Shown here: piece by piece, positions 44,378 through 53,196 of the stretch
How positions within the stretch are numbered: the first letter of the stretch is position 1
How the letters are laid out: each line of letters begins with the position of its first letter
Assembly (NCBI GenBank): GCA_037200005.1
Contig: JBBCGY010000001.1
Location: forward strand, 953,812 to 1,017,811
From: Alphaproteobacteria bacterium
GTDB lineage: Bacteria > Pseudomonadota > Alphaproteobacteria > UBA9219 > RFNS01
Direction of reading: 5' to 3'
DNA: 64,000 bases
The notes under the pieces: generated by a model
Databases searched by the model: none
The model's input: only the letters and a program-made list of their open reading frames with translations
Told to the model about the DNA's origin: nothing
Program-made: the position numbers and the translations under genes

Positions 44378-47134
44378 ATGCGGACATTTCCAGTTCCAAC
44401 TTTACCGGCGCAAAAAAACGACTGTGCATCCGCAACAAAGGATGCCGTCGGGATTGGCAGCGCCGCGCCCATCGCCCTCCTGCTGCTGTTGATCGGCGCA
44501 TCTTCTCCTGCCCTGGCGGCGAATAACGGCGTCATTCAGAATATCCTCGATTCCAAGGAAGTCTGGGGCAACGTCATTTTCGGGCTTTTGGCCGGCACGA
44601 TGCTGACGGCTTGCTGTTATTTATTTTTCATCTGGATCGTCTTCCGAAATTTTAGCCAGCTGTTGCTTATTTTCATGCTGCTGCTGCTCACGAACCATAT
44701 GGTGTTCGCCAACGACACGGTCATGTCCATGGTCGGCATGACCGACCCCGTGGTTCGCGAAATGACGCGCAATCTGTCGATGCTGCTGTTCTTTCTGGTC
44801 TGCATATTTTTTACCATCGACTTTCTCGATCTTGAATCGCACATGCCAACCATGCGGCAGGCCTTGTTCGGCCTCATGGTGCTGGAAATTGCGGCGTTGG
44901 CGGCAGGGGTTTTCTTCGCCCCCGCGCAAATCGACAAATTTCTTCCGCTCATGGGAGCGGCGACGCTGTCATTATTGTTGTTCGTCGGATTGAAAGGCAT
45001 GTCTCTCGGCATTCCCGGCTCGATCACGCATATCGTCGCCTTTCTCGTTTTTCTCAGCGGCGCGCTCGTGCGTCCGTTGCAGGAATTGGGATACCTTAAT
45101 ATTCCGATCAATCTCGACAATATGATTTACATCGCCGCCGCCGTGGCGGCGATTGTTTTCGCGGCCGTGATTTCCGGTCAATTCACCGCCGAGCGCGAAA
45201 TCAAGGAACGCGCCCTGCAGCAAAGCAACGAGCGCTTTCTGCTCGCGGCGCAGGCGGCAAACGAAGGCCTTTACGATTGGACATTGGCGAGCGGAAGGGT
45301 TTATTTCTCGGATCGCTGCAAACGGATCGTCGGCCACAATCTCAAAGGCAGCGTCAAGGGGCTTAAGCATCTGTGGCGGATGATCGACGCCGCCGATCGC
45401 CCGAAACTGCGCCAGACCTTGCGGCAATTCCGGCGAAGCGGAAAGAACACCTTGAGCGCCGAGTTCAGGCTCGCCAGACCGGATGGCCATACCCTATGGC
45501 TCTTCGCCACCGCCGTCGCCGTGCGCGACCACGAAAACGGCAAGATCATCCGCCTCGTCGGATCGATCGGCGATATTACCGCGAAGAAACGCAGCGAATG
45601 GGCGATGCGCCTCAGCGAGGCCAGATTCCGCAGCATCACCGAGGCGCACCCGGTGCCGGTCATGATCGTCAAGCTGGGAACCGGGCAGATCATGTATGCC
45701 AGCCCCGGCGCGGAACCTCTCATGGGCGTGCCGCCGTCCGGCTTGTTCGGCTCGAACATCCATAAGTTCTTCGCGGACGGCACGGCGGAAATGCTTGCTG
45801 AAATCGCCGCTCAGAAGCAGCTCAACATGAAAGAAATGGTGCTGCATCATCAAGACGGCCGCAGCACGCCGGTCGCGGTCTCCGCCCGCGTCATCGATTA
45901 TCAGGGCGAAATGGCCGCCGTGCTCGGCCTGTATGATTTATCCGACCGCAAACAGGCGGAAGAGCAAATCGTCAAGCAGCAGGAAGCCTTGCAGCAAAGC
46001 GAAAAAATGGCGGCTCTGGGCGGCCTTCTGGCAGGCGTGGCGCACGAATTGAATAACCCGTTGTCGGTGATCGTCGGCCAGGCGACCTTGCTCAAGGAAA
46101 GCTCCAAGGAGCCCAAGACCATCAGCCGAGGCGAGAAAATATTCACCGCCGCCGAACGCTGCAGCCGCATCGTCAAAAGCTTTCTGGCTATCGCGCGGCG
46201 CAAGCCCCCGGAACACAAGCTCATGCAAGTCAATGAGGCGGTCAGCCAGGGGCTGGAACTCCTCACCTACCAGCTTCGCACCGAGAATGTGCAGCTTACG
46301 CTGGAGCTCGATCCCAACCTGCCGCAAATCATCGGCGACCAGGATCAATTCACCCAGGTGATCTCGAACCTTGTGCTCAACGGCGCTCAAGCCATGCAGG
46401 CGTGGACCGGCCCACGCAACATCACGGTGAAAAGCTATCTCTCCGGCTCGCCGCAACAGGTCTATCTGACCATTGCCGATACCGGCCCCGGCATTCCCAA
46501 GGAAATCCGGGCACGCGTGTTCGAGCCTTTTTACACCACCAAAGCCCCCGGCACCGGCACGGGAGTCGGGCTTTCGCTATGCCTGAATATCGTCGTGGCG
46601 CATAACGGTCATCTGGATTTGCAGGACACGCCCGGCGGCGGCGCTACTTTTGTCATCACGCTGCCGATTCCGGGGCAATCGCAGCAAATCGCAGCCGTCG
46701 AAAGCGCCGTTCCCGAAGCGGCGGCCGCCAAGAAATCCTTGCGGCTGCTTCTGGTCGATGACGAATTCGAACTCGCGCAAACCCTGGCCGACCTGCTGGC
46801 GGAACATGGGCATACATTCGATTTCGCCATCAACGGCCAGGTCGCGCTCGACAAGCTGCGCAGCAAGGAATTCGACCTGATCCTGAGCGATATGCGGATG
46901 CCGGTGATGGACGGGCCGACCATGTACCGGGAAATCTGCAAGGATTTGCCGCGTTACAAGAATCGCACTATCTTCCTGACCGGCGATACGCTGACGACTT
47001 TCGTAAGCGAGTTCCTGCAAGAAAATCCGGTGCGCTTCATCGAAAAACCCTACACCATGCCCGATGTCCATCGCGCCATCGCGGAACAATTAAAAGAAGT
47101 CGAGAGCGGCGCGCGCTCCGCGGATTCAGCGTAG
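44378..47134 (+). CDS. Membrane hybrid histidine kinase with two PAS domains and REC
   Basis: 918 aa. Signal-like N-terminus, then seven or so membrane helices to about 270, PAS 1 (NERFLLAAQAANEGLYDWTL), PAS 2 (SEARFRSITEAHPVPVMIVK), HisKA with GGLLAGVAHELNNPLSV (His near 560), HATPase with ADTGPGIPKEIRARVF and GTGTGVGLSLCLN, and a receiver ending with LILSDMRMPVMDG and RFIEKPYTMP. The 7TM part resembles 7TMR-DISM sensors. The adjacent REC-EAL gene (18 nt later) is its likely output. Confidence 0.9.
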   Translation: MRTFPVPTLPAQKNDCASATKDAVGIGSAAPIALLLLLIGASSPALAANNGVIQNILDSKEVWGNVIFGLLAGTMLTACCYLFFIWIVFRNFSQLLLIFMLLLLTNHMVFANDTVMSMVGMTDPVVREMTRNLSMLLFFLVCIFFTIDFLDLESHMPTMRQALFGLMVLEIAALAAGVFFAPAQIDKFLPLMGAATLSLLLFVGLKGMSLGIPGSITHIVAFLVFLSGALVRPLQELGYLNIPINLDNMIYIAAAVAAIVFAAVISGQFTAEREIKERALQQSNERFLLAAQAANEGLYDWTLASGRVYFSDRCKRIVGHNLKGSVKGLKHLWRMIDAADRPKLRQTLRQFRRSGKNTLSAEFRLARPDGHTLWLFATAVAVRDHENGKIIRLVGSIGDITAKKRSEWAMRLSEARFRSITEAHPVPVMIVKLGTGQIMYASPGAEPLMGVPPSGLFGSNIHKFFADGTAEMLAEIAAQKQLNMKEMVLHHQDGRSTPVAVSARVIDYQGEMAAVLGLYDLSDRKQAEEQIVKQQEALQQSEKMAALGGLLAGVAHELNNPLSVIVGQATLLKESSKEPKTISRGEKIFTAAERCSRIVKSFLAIARRKPPEHKLMQVNEAVSQGLELLTYQLRTENVQLTLELDPNLPQIIGDQDQFTQVISNLVLNGAQAMQAWTGPRNITVKSYLSGSPQQVYLTIADTGPGIPKEIRARVFEPFYTTKAPGTGTGVGLSLCLNIVVAHNGHLDLQDTPGGGATFVITLPIPGQSQQIAAVESAVPEAAAAKKSLRLLLVDDEFELAQTLADLLAEHGHTFDFAINGQVALDKLRSKEFDLILSDMRMPVMDGPTMYREICKDLPRYKNRTIFLTGDTLTTFVSEFLQENPVRFIEKPYTMPDVHRAIAEQLKEVESGARSADSA

Positions 47135-47152
47135 AACAACAGGATAAAAAAC

Positions 47153-48310
47153 ATGCGCCTCCTCGCCATCGACGACGAACCCGACATTTGCGAACTGGTC
47201 GCGGAAATCGCCGTCGATCTTCATTACGAAGTGCGCCAGGCGCCGACCGCCGACGCCGTATTCGCCGAGCTGGCGGCCTTCACGCCGGACGTGATCGTCC
47301 TCGATTTGATGATGCCGGGCATGGACGGCGTGGAATGGCTGCGGGTGCTGGCGAACAAGGCGCGCAACGCGAAAATCTGCCTCATCAGCGGCTCCGACCT
47401 GCGGGTATTGAACAGCGCCCGCCGTCTGGGCAGCGCGCACGGCCTCGATGTCTTCGCCGTCTTCGAAAAACCGATCGATGTGCAGCAACTGCGCGCCGCG
47501 CTGCTGGAATTGCGCGGCGGCGAAGTGTCCGAAGTCGCCGGAGCGGATATCGCCCAGGCGCTGGCCGCCGGACAGCTGGTGCCGTATTTTCAGCCGGTCG
47601 TCAGCATCACCGAAAGAACCCTGTTCGGAACCGAGGCGCTGCTGCGCTGGCTGCATCCGAGCCGCGGCCTGCTCTTTCCGGGCGATTTCCTCGACCGCGC
47701 TCAGGAAGACGGGATGCTGCAGCCGATCACCCATTATGTGCTGAATCAAGCCGTCGCCGCCGTCGCCGCATGGCGCGAAGCCGGACTTACGATCACCGTG
47801 GCGATCAACGTCACCGCGAGCTCGCTGCTCGACCTCACCCTTCCCGACCAGATCGGCGATATGTGCGCGCGCGCCAAGGTTCCTCCCGAGCAGATCATTC
47901 TCGAAGTCACCGAAACCGAGGCCATGCGCGATACCAAGCGGACGATGGACGTCCTGCTGCGGCTACGGCTGCGCGGCTTCGGCCTCGCCATCGACGATTT
48001 CGGCACCGGCCATTCTTCCTTGCGCGAATTGCAGCGCATGCCGTTCAGCGAAATGAAGATCGACAAAAGCTTCGTCATGGACATGGCGACGAGCCGCGAC
48101 TGCCGCGTGATCGTCAACGCCATCATCGATCTCGGCCATAATCTCGGACTCAAGATCGTGGCCGAAGGCGTCGAGGATATCCGCGCCTGGGGCATGCTGG
48201 CCGAAAAAGGCTGCGATCTCGCGCAAGGCTATTACATCGCCAAGGCCATGCCCGCCGAGCAGGTTCCGGCATGGTCGAGCAACTGGCAGGCCGGGCAGCG
48301 GCGGGGGTAA
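47153..48310 (+). CDS. REC-EAL response regulator (cyclic-di-GMP phosphodiesterase)
   Basis: 385 aa. Receiver: LAIDDEPDICELV, VIVLDLMMPGMDG with phospho-Asp, FEKPID. EAL domain from about 140 with catalytic signature TEALLRWLHP, metal ligands in INVTAS, EVTETEA and IDDFGTGHSSL, KIDKSFV, AEGVED and QGYYIAK. All residues needed for c-di-GMP hydrolysis seem present. The upstream hybrid kinase probably sets its activity; lower c-di-GMP would favour motility over attachment. Confidence 0.92.
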   Translation: MRLLAIDDEPDICELVAEIAVDLHYEVRQAPTADAVFAELAAFTPDVIVLDLMMPGMDGVEWLRVLANKARNAKICLISGSDLRVLNSARRLGSAHGLDVFAVFEKPIDVQQLRAALLELRGGEVSEVAGADIAQALAAGQLVPYFQPVVSITERTLFGTEALLRWLHPSRGLLFPGDFLDRAQEDGMLQPITHYVLNQAVAAVAAWREAGLTITVAINVTASSLLDLTLPDQIGDMCARAKVPPEQIILEVTETEAMRDTKRTMDVLLRLRLRGFGLAIDDFGTGHSSLRELQRMPFSEMKIDKSFVMDMATSRDCRVIVNAIIDLGHNLGLKIVAEGVEDIRAWGMLAEKGCDLAQGYYIAKAMPAEQVPAWSSNWQAGQRRG

Positions 48311-48400
48311 TAATTGAAAATGCGGAATTCATTAATCCGGCTTGGGGTTTCCGCATAATAGACCTATTATATAAACTCAGCATTTGTTCCAATGGTTCCC

Positions 48401-49741
48401 ATGAGCGACTTCGACCCCCGTAATCTTCTCTCCGATCTGCTGAAACGCGCGCGCACCAAAGGCGTTGATGGCGTCGACATCCTGTTCGCGCAAGAGCAAT
48501 CGCGCAGCGTGCGGATGCGCCTGCGCCAGATCGAAAGCGTGGATCAGGCTGAAACGTCGCAAATCGGCCTGCGGCTGCTGATCGGCAAGCGGCAATCCAT
48601 CGTCTCTACCACCGATTTTTCAGAGCGCGCTTTATCCGAAATGCTCGACCGCGCCGTCAACATGGCGAAGCTGGCTCCGGAAGACCCGTTCTGCGGCCTG
48701 GCCGATCCAGCCCAGATTGCCGTCAATCCTCCCGCGCTGGATATCAACGACCCCGCCGAACCGACAACCGAGGAACTGGTCGCCGCGACGCGGGCGATGG
48801 AAGAAGCGGCGCTGGCCGTCCCCGGCATTACCACCAGCGACGAGGCTTCGAGCGATTGGGGCCGCGTGGAAGTCTGCCTGCTGCAAAGCAACGGCTTCGA
48901 GGGCCATTACAAACGCAGCCAGTGGGGAGCCTCGACGGCGGTCATCGCGGGCGAAGGCACCGGCATGGAGCGCGATTACGATTACACCAGCGCGGTCTAT
49001 CGCGCCGATATGAAATCCCCCGAAGCCATAGGCCGCGGCGCCGGAGAACGCGCCGTCAAGCGACTCAATCCCAGAAAAATGCCGACCGCCAGAATTCCGG
49101 TCGTCATGGAGCCGCGCATCGCGTCTTCCATACTCGGCCATCTGGCTTCGGCGATCAACGGCGCGGGGATCGCGCGCGGCACCAGCTTTCTGAAAGACAA
49201 GCTCGATCAGAAGATTTTTCCCTCCGGCTTCGCCGTGATCGACGATCCGCATCGCGCGCGCGGACCGCGCTCCCGGCCTTTCGACGCCGAAGGCATTCCG
49301 ACGGCAAGCCGCCGCTTCATCGATGACGGCATGCTGACCTCATGGATTCTGGATCTGCGCTCGGCGCGGCAGCTTAAGTTGCAAAGCACGGGCCATGCCG
49401 GACGCGGCGCAAGCGGCCCGCCCGGCCCAGGAGCCAGCAATCTGCATATCGCCCCAGGCAAACTCTCTCCCACCGAGCTGATAAGCGACATTCGCGAAGG
49501 CCTCTATGTCACGGAATTGATTGGCATGGGCGTGAATGGCGTAACGGGAGATTATAGCCGTGGGGCGAGCGGCTTCTGGATCGAAAACGGCCGCATCGCC
49601 CATGCGGTCAACGAAATGACCATCGCCGGAAATTTGCTCGATATGTTTCAGCGGCTGACGGCGGCGAACGATCTCGAACTTCGCCTCGCTTATGAATCCC
49701 CTACGCTGAGAATCGAAGGCATGACAGTCGCTGGAATCTAG
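48401..49741 (+). CDS. pmbA: TldD/PmbA-family protein PmbA
   Basis: 446 aa from MSDFDPRNLLSDLL (an ATG at 48392 is possible). PmbA pattern: GLRLLIGKRQSIVSTTDF, CLLQSNGFEGHYKRS, ARIPVVMEPRIASSILGHL, RGTSFLKDKLDQKIF, GMGVNGVTGDYSRGASGFWI. PmbA forms the catalytically inert half of the TldD/TldE protease, which matures modified peptides; tldD is not in the window. Confidence 0.93.
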   Translation: MSDFDPRNLLSDLLKRARTKGVDGVDILFAQEQSRSVRMRLRQIESVDQAETSQIGLRLLIGKRQSIVSTTDFSERALSEMLDRAVNMAKLAPEDPFCGLADPAQIAVNPPALDINDPAEPTTEELVAATRAMEEAALAVPGITTSDEASSDWGRVEVCLLQSNGFEGHYKRSQWGASTAVIAGEGTGMERDYDYTSAVYRADMKSPEAIGRGAGERAVKRLNPRKMPTARIPVVMEPRIASSILGHLASAINGAGIARGTSFLKDKLDQKIFPSGFAVIDDPHRARGPRSRPFDAEGIPTASRRFIDDGMLTSWILDLRSARQLKLQSTGHAGRGASGPPGPGASNLHIAPGKLSPTELISDIREGLYVTELIGMGVNGVTGDYSRGASGFWIENGRIAHAVNEMTIAGNLLDMFQRLTAANDLELRLAYESPTLRIEGMTVAGI

Positions 49742-49765
49742 GCTATTCTCTTCCAAAGGAGAATC

Positions 49766-50581
49766 ATGCCCGACGATCAGGCCTCCATACCGGACTCCGC
49801 GGGACATCGCGAATTGCGATTCCGCTCAATCTGGATATCCGACATCCATCTCGGCACGCGCGGATGCCGCGCGGATTTGCTGTTGGATTTTTTGCGCCAC
49901 ACCGCTTCCGAATATCTGTATCTGGTCGGCGATATCGTCGATGGCTGGCAGTTGCGCAAACGCTGGTATTGGCCGCAAGAACATAACGACGTCATTCAAA
50001 AGCTGCTGCGCCGCGCGCATAAGGGCGCGCAAGTCATCTTCCTTCCCGGCAATCACGACGAAGCCGCGCGGGATTATCTGGGGCTGAATTTCGGCGGCGT
50101 TCTGGTCACCAACGACATCATCCATACGACGGCGGACGGCAAGAAGCTGCTCATCATCCATGGCGACCAGTTCGACGCCGTCATGGGCTGCGCCAAATGG
50201 CTGGCGCATGTCGGCGACGCCGCTTACACGATGCTGCTCGGCTTCAATGTCGTGCTGAATTACATACGGCGCAAATTGGGATTTTCATATTGGTCGCTTT
50301 CCGCTTACCTCAAGCATAAAGTCAAGAATGCCGTGGAACATATTGGCGATTATGAGAACTTCATAGTCATGGAAGCCAGGCGCAAAGGGGCGAGCGGCGT
50401 CGTCTGCGGCCATATCCATCATGCCGAAATGCGCATGATCGGCGATATTCTATACTGCAACGACGGCGACTGGGTCGAATCCTATACCGCGCTGGTCGAG
50501 CATATGGACGGCAAATTGCAGATCATCAACTGGCCGCTGGAACGCGACGCGCTGCTGGCATCGATTCAGCCCGCCGCTTAA
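49766..50581 (+). CDS. LpxH-like metallophosphoesterase
   Basis: 271 aa. Calcineurin-like motifs in order: SDIHLG (DxH), LVGDIVDGWQLR (GDxxD), LPGNHDEA (GNHD), IIHGDQFD and CGHIHHAEMR (GHxH). The GDIVDGWxLRxxWYWP arrangement is that of the LpxH-related family that hydrolyses UDP-2,3-diacylglucosamine in lipid A synthesis, although many alphaproteobacteria use LpxI and carry these paralogues with unknown substrates. Starts 24 nt after pmbA. Confidence 0.85.
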   Translation: MPDDQASIPDSAGHRELRFRSIWISDIHLGTRGCRADLLLDFLRHTASEYLYLVGDIVDGWQLRKRWYWPQEHNDVIQKLLRRAHKGAQVIFLPGNHDEAARDYLGLNFGGVLVTNDIIHTTADGKKLLIIHGDQFDAVMGCAKWLAHVGDAAYTMLLGFNVVLNYIRRKLGFSYWSLSAYLKHKVKNAVEHIGDYENFIVMEARRKGASGVVCGHIHHAEMRMIGDILYCNDGDWVESYTALVEHMDGKLQIINWPLERDALLASIQPAA

Positions 50582-50760
50582 GCGCAGTGCGAGGCGCGCC
50601 CGGACGATCCCGAAAAATGGCGACTCTCACCTCCTGTTTTGAAATTGCGGGTTTCGCGGTTTTTTAGCGTCCGCACGCTCGTTTTTCCCAGAAAATCCGC
50701 CGCTTTCCGGCAAATTCCATGAGCGGGCAATTCGGTTTTTTCTTCGGCGAAACGGACAAC

Positions 50761-50790
50761 AAAAAACCCGCCGGATTTTCATCAGGCGGG
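50761..50790 (-). terminator. Rho-independent terminator, minus strand
   Basis: On the minus strand CCCGCC (50790-50785) pairs with GGCGGG (50772-50767) around a 12-nt loop, followed by six T. It lies outside the transposon, 83 nt (by original sequence) past the stop of the UGT-type glycosyltransferase gene at 54209, so it was probably that gene's terminator before insertion. Confidence 0.8.
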
Positions 50791-50833
50791 CTGTTCGAAT
50801 TTTGGGCGCACCACGCCCTGGATTGTCAATAAC

Positions 50834-50865
50834 AGAAACCGGGCAATTATATACTTGACTGAACG
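50834..50865. repeat. Left target duplication (8 bp) and terminal inverted repeat (24 bp)
   Basis: AGAAACCG (50834-50841) then the inverted repeat from 50842. The first 24 bases equal the reverse complement of 54145-54168; the next bases diverge. Confidence 0.93.
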
Positions 50866-50911
50866 AGGGCTAAAGTGGGAAAAGAGGCGGGACAGGCCGG
50901 TGCTATTGATT

Positions 50912-51616
50912 TCAATTCTGAACACTGGCTGGCGGCGTTGCCGTCCAGTCAGGCATTGGGGGTAGATCGGGAAATGATGGCAGTGGCGGCAAAGATAGCC
51001 GAGCCTGCTGATGGGGAAGGAATTGAGCCGTGTAGGCTTGAATGGCTTGTGCGAGCGATTGTTTATTTGGCCGATCATCGCGAGAGGAATCCAGCGGGGC
51101 GGAACGATAGATTGTCCTGAAAATCAGAAACGCCAAAACAAGTTCTTCTCGCAACAGGGCGAGCCGATCATATAAGCCGGTTAGCGCTTCAACCGTGAGA
51201 AGCACTTCCTCCTGCTTGCCCTGTTTTCTGATTAATTCACCTATTCCATGGGCAGAATCCAGAACGCGGGCATGAACTACGGCATCACGATATTTCTTAA
51301 ACTCCAGAATTGCATCCAATGATCTTCCAACATTTCTTACCGTCTCATCATCAATAAGCTTCATCCTGGCGTGAAGTTCTATGGATTTCCTGATAATTTG
51401 AACCTGTCCTTCGAGGCCATTTATTCGTGTTGTGACTTCTAAAACTAGTGGCCATGGAATCCAGGCGCACACGCACACGAGATAATTGATAAACAATTCC
51501 ATCTCGTTCCATGCTATAGTAACCGCCCCAATAGCTGCTAATTGCTCTTGGCTCAAATTCTGCTTAACATCAGAGCCGCGTACTGTCAGTGCGTCGTGCT
51601 GTCTATTTCTTTTCAT
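50912..51616 (-). CDS. Transposon passenger, hypothetical protein
   Basis: 234 aa from MKRNRQHDALTVRG (a longer start at 51709 would run antisense through the small gene opposite). Mostly helical: LAAIGAVTIAWNEMELFINY, EGQVQIIRKSIELHARMKLI, DETVRNVGRSLDAILEFKKY, then AVVHARVLDS. The W-N-E/helix-helix pattern with a conserved HAR resembles proteins annotated as HEPN-like or unknown in other alphaproteobacterial genomes; I cannot confirm that. Pro-rich C-terminus. It ends 46 nt inside the left inverted repeat. Confidence 0.6.
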   Translation of the reverse strand: MKRNRQHDALTVRGSDVKQNLSQEQLAAIGAVTIAWNEMELFINYLVCVCAWIPWPLVLEVTTRINGLEGQVQIIRKSIELHARMKLIDDETVRNVGRSLDAILEFKKYRDAVVHARVLDSAHGIGELIRKQGKQEEVLLTVEALTGLYDRLALLREELVLAFLIFRTIYRSAPLDSSRDDRPNKQSLAQAIQAYTAQFLPHQQARLSLPPLPSFPDLPPMPDWTATPPASVQN

Positions 51617-51625
51617 GGTGCAACA

Positions 51626-51778
51626 ATGAAGGAAAATGAGAACAAGGAAATCGATAAGCGCATGAACGATGCGCTTAAACGGGCGCTTAATATGTCGCCC
51701 ATGCTGCACAGAGAGTCGAGTCAGAAAAAATCCAAGGCTTTGTCTTCCAAAAAGAAGATCAAAAGCCCAAAATCATGA
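51626..51778 (+). CDS. Transposon passenger, small basic protein
   Basis: 50 aa: MKENENKEIDKRMNDALKRA, then LNMSPMLHRESS and a lysine-rich tail. Such short proteins (charged helix, ALNMSP-like turn with a Pro and His, basic tail) occur beside IS1595 transposases. There is no clear ribosome binding site and its ATG lies only 9 nt from the start chosen for the opposite-strand gene, so one of the two starts is uncertain. Confidence 0.5.
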   Translation: MKENENKEIDKRMNDALKRALNMSPMLHRESSQKKSKALSSKKKIKSPKS

Positions 51779-51842
51779 TTCTATAAGCTTCCAGGAAACG
51801 CCGTCTTCTGATTTCCATATCTTTCTAGGAAGGACATTTTGC

Positions 51843-52115
51843 ATGACAAACATGCCTCCGCTCGTCAACAATTTGCACGCTCCAGACGTATTCGCCGATG
51901 AAGCAACGGGCTTTGCCTTTGCGAATGGGAATGTCCACATCACGTTTTCCTCCTATAGAGTTGATCATAGTTCCGATCCCGGCCCCACTCATCGCGTGGT
52001 TATCGGGCGTCTGGTGATGCCGCTTGAGGCGGCAGAAGCTTTTCAATATGGGTTGGCGGATTTCATATCGCGCATGAAATCTCAAAAGGATTCTATCAAG
52101 CAAACGATGCAGTAA
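51843..52115 (+). CDS. Transposon passenger, DUF3467-like small protein
   Basis: 90 aa from MTNMPPLVNNLHAPDVF, with GGAAGGAC 9 nt upstream. A beta-rich N-terminal part (ATGFAFANGNVHITF) leads to HRVVIGRLVMPLEAAEAFQYGLADFI: a strand then a helix after an MP/SP turn, which is the layout of DUF3467-type proteins. Function unknown. Read toward the right, opposite to the transposase. Confidence 0.65.
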   Translation: MTNMPPLVNNLHAPDVFADEATGFAFANGNVHITFSSYRVDHSSDPGPTHRVVIGRLVMPLEAAEAFQYGLADFISRMKSQKDSIKQTMQ

Positions 52116-52121
52116 TTCTAG

Positions 52122-52556
52122 TTAAGTGGAAGACTTCGTAGAAAAACCTTTTATTATCCATGCACCTAAAAACCAAATACAAATAGTTATCGTGGGAAAT
52201 GATAATGCAAGGACGGCCTTTCTAGCAATTACGAAAATAGTGCGGGCTTCCTTGCCAGATTCACCATCCAAGGTCGCACCATTTTCTGGCTTATCGCTCA
52301 TCATAAACTTATTAAATTCTTGGTCGGATATTTTTTCATCTTTTTGGGAAGATGGGATTCCCATAAGAATTTTCTCAAATTCATCTTCGTCGGACTTGGA
52401 ATCTCTATTGATAGCTTTTATAGCTTTTTTCGTTAAAGTTATTGGGGGTTTTTCAAATTCTCTCGCTATTTCTTCATAAGATTCGCAACCAACGCCAATC
52501 GCCCACACTATAGACGCCACAATCCATATTCTAAAAAAGCCACGCCTGATGTTCAT
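52122..52556 (-). CDS. Transposon passenger, small two-helix membrane protein
   Basis: 144 aa, AT-rich. An N-terminal helix (FFRIWIVASIVWAIGVG) and a C-terminal helix (AVLALSFPTITICIWFLGAW followed by IIKGF) enclose about 85 charged residues. The WIVxSIxWxIGVG...WIIKGF pattern is common in short alphaproteobacterial membrane proteins of unknown role. Follows the lipoprotein gene by 6 nt, likely the same transcript. Confidence 0.65.
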   Translation of the reverse strand: MNIRRGFFRIWIVASIVWAIGVGCESYEEIAREFEKPPITLTKKAIKAINRDSKSDEDEFEKILMGIPSSQKDEKISDQEFNKFMMSDKPENGATLDGESGKEARTIFVIARKAVLALSFPTITICIWFLGAWIIKGFSTKSST

Positions 52557-52562
52557 GTCGGC

Positions 52563-52943
52563 CTACCAGCAACGCTGAATGAAACCGCCAGCGCCGTTAG
52601 GCGTCATACTGCATTGCTGCGCTTTTTGCGTTGGCAGATTGTTGATGTAATTCTGCGACCACTGATAAGCGTTTTGAGACGGCTGCGAAACCGGGGCTGG
52701 CGGGATATAAGATGGCGCGGGTTGTGGAGGGGTATATGCTGGCTGATATGTATGTGTCGGCATCATGTATGGCTGCGGAGTATAGGATCGCTGCCTATTG
52801 GCGAGATATGACAAAGCCATTTGCTGCCGCTGCATGACCATCTGCTGGCATTGCGCCCGGTCTGATGCATTAAGGCATGGGTCTTGTTGCTGACATGCGC
52901 CTAGCGAAATGCCCAGCGCAATAAGCGAGATCATTTTATTCAT
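52563..52943 (-). CDS. Transposon passenger, Gln/Pro/Tyr-rich lipoprotein
   Basis: 126 aa from MNKMISLIALGISLGACQQQ: short signal peptide with lipobox LGAC. GGGGAG lies 6 nt before the ATG. The mature chain has CLNASDRAQCQQMVMQRQQM, then a low-complexity Pro/Tyr/Gln stretch and a final QQCSMTPNGAGGFIQRCW, four cysteines that may pair. An upstream extension of the frame lies in the folded leader and is probably not translated. Surface-exposed role inferred only. Confidence 0.68.
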   Translation of the reverse strand: MNKMISLIALGISLGACQQQDPCLNASDRAQCQQMVMQRQQMALSYLANRQRSYTPQPYMMPTHTYQPAYTPPQPAPSYIPPAPVSQPSQNAYQWSQNYINNLPTQKAQQCSMTPNGAGGFIQRCW

Positions 52944-52966
52944 ATTCGGCTCCCCATCTGGTGATC

Positions 52967-53115
52967 GGGGAGTTAAGAAACCTATCAAACGAGAGGTCGC
53001 GCACATCTTTACCCATTTCTGGGCTGGACATACACATGCGCCTCCCCGACCATATGGTGGGGAGTGCGAATAACGGTCGCACAAAGACCGCGTTTGATAG
53101 GGGTTCTTACGCCCC
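52967..53115 (-). ncRNA. C4-antisense-RNA-like folded leader
   Basis: A long imperfect outer stem joins 52967-52991 to 53091-53115, with a perfect 10-bp core CTATCAAACG/CGTTTGATAG. Inside, on the minus strand, are hairpins GTGCG...CGCAC, CTCCCC-ACCATATGGTC-GGGGAG and GGTC...GACC. The CTCCCC strand is complementary to the GGGGAG ribosome binding site of the lipoprotein gene. Phage P1/P7 C4 RNA has this kind of layout, with an antisense segment matching the downstream start. Resemblance is from memory and structure; not confirmed by a covariance search. Confidence 0.5.
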
Positions 53116-53196
53116 AGCACTGGCATAGGCCAGCACCGAGGGTATGATCGAATCAATCGCCACAAGAGTCAACTACGGCGGCTTTTCCTGGACTTT

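Noticed and set aside
53042-53064. Palindrome around CTCCCCGACCATATGGTGGGGAG as a terminator
   Set aside because: No U-run follows; it fits better as one hairpin of the larger folded leader.
52563-53165. Lipoprotein starting far upstream at 53165
   Set aside because: The extra 74 codons coincide with the folded RNA leader; the start at 52943 has its own ribosome site and a proper lipobox.
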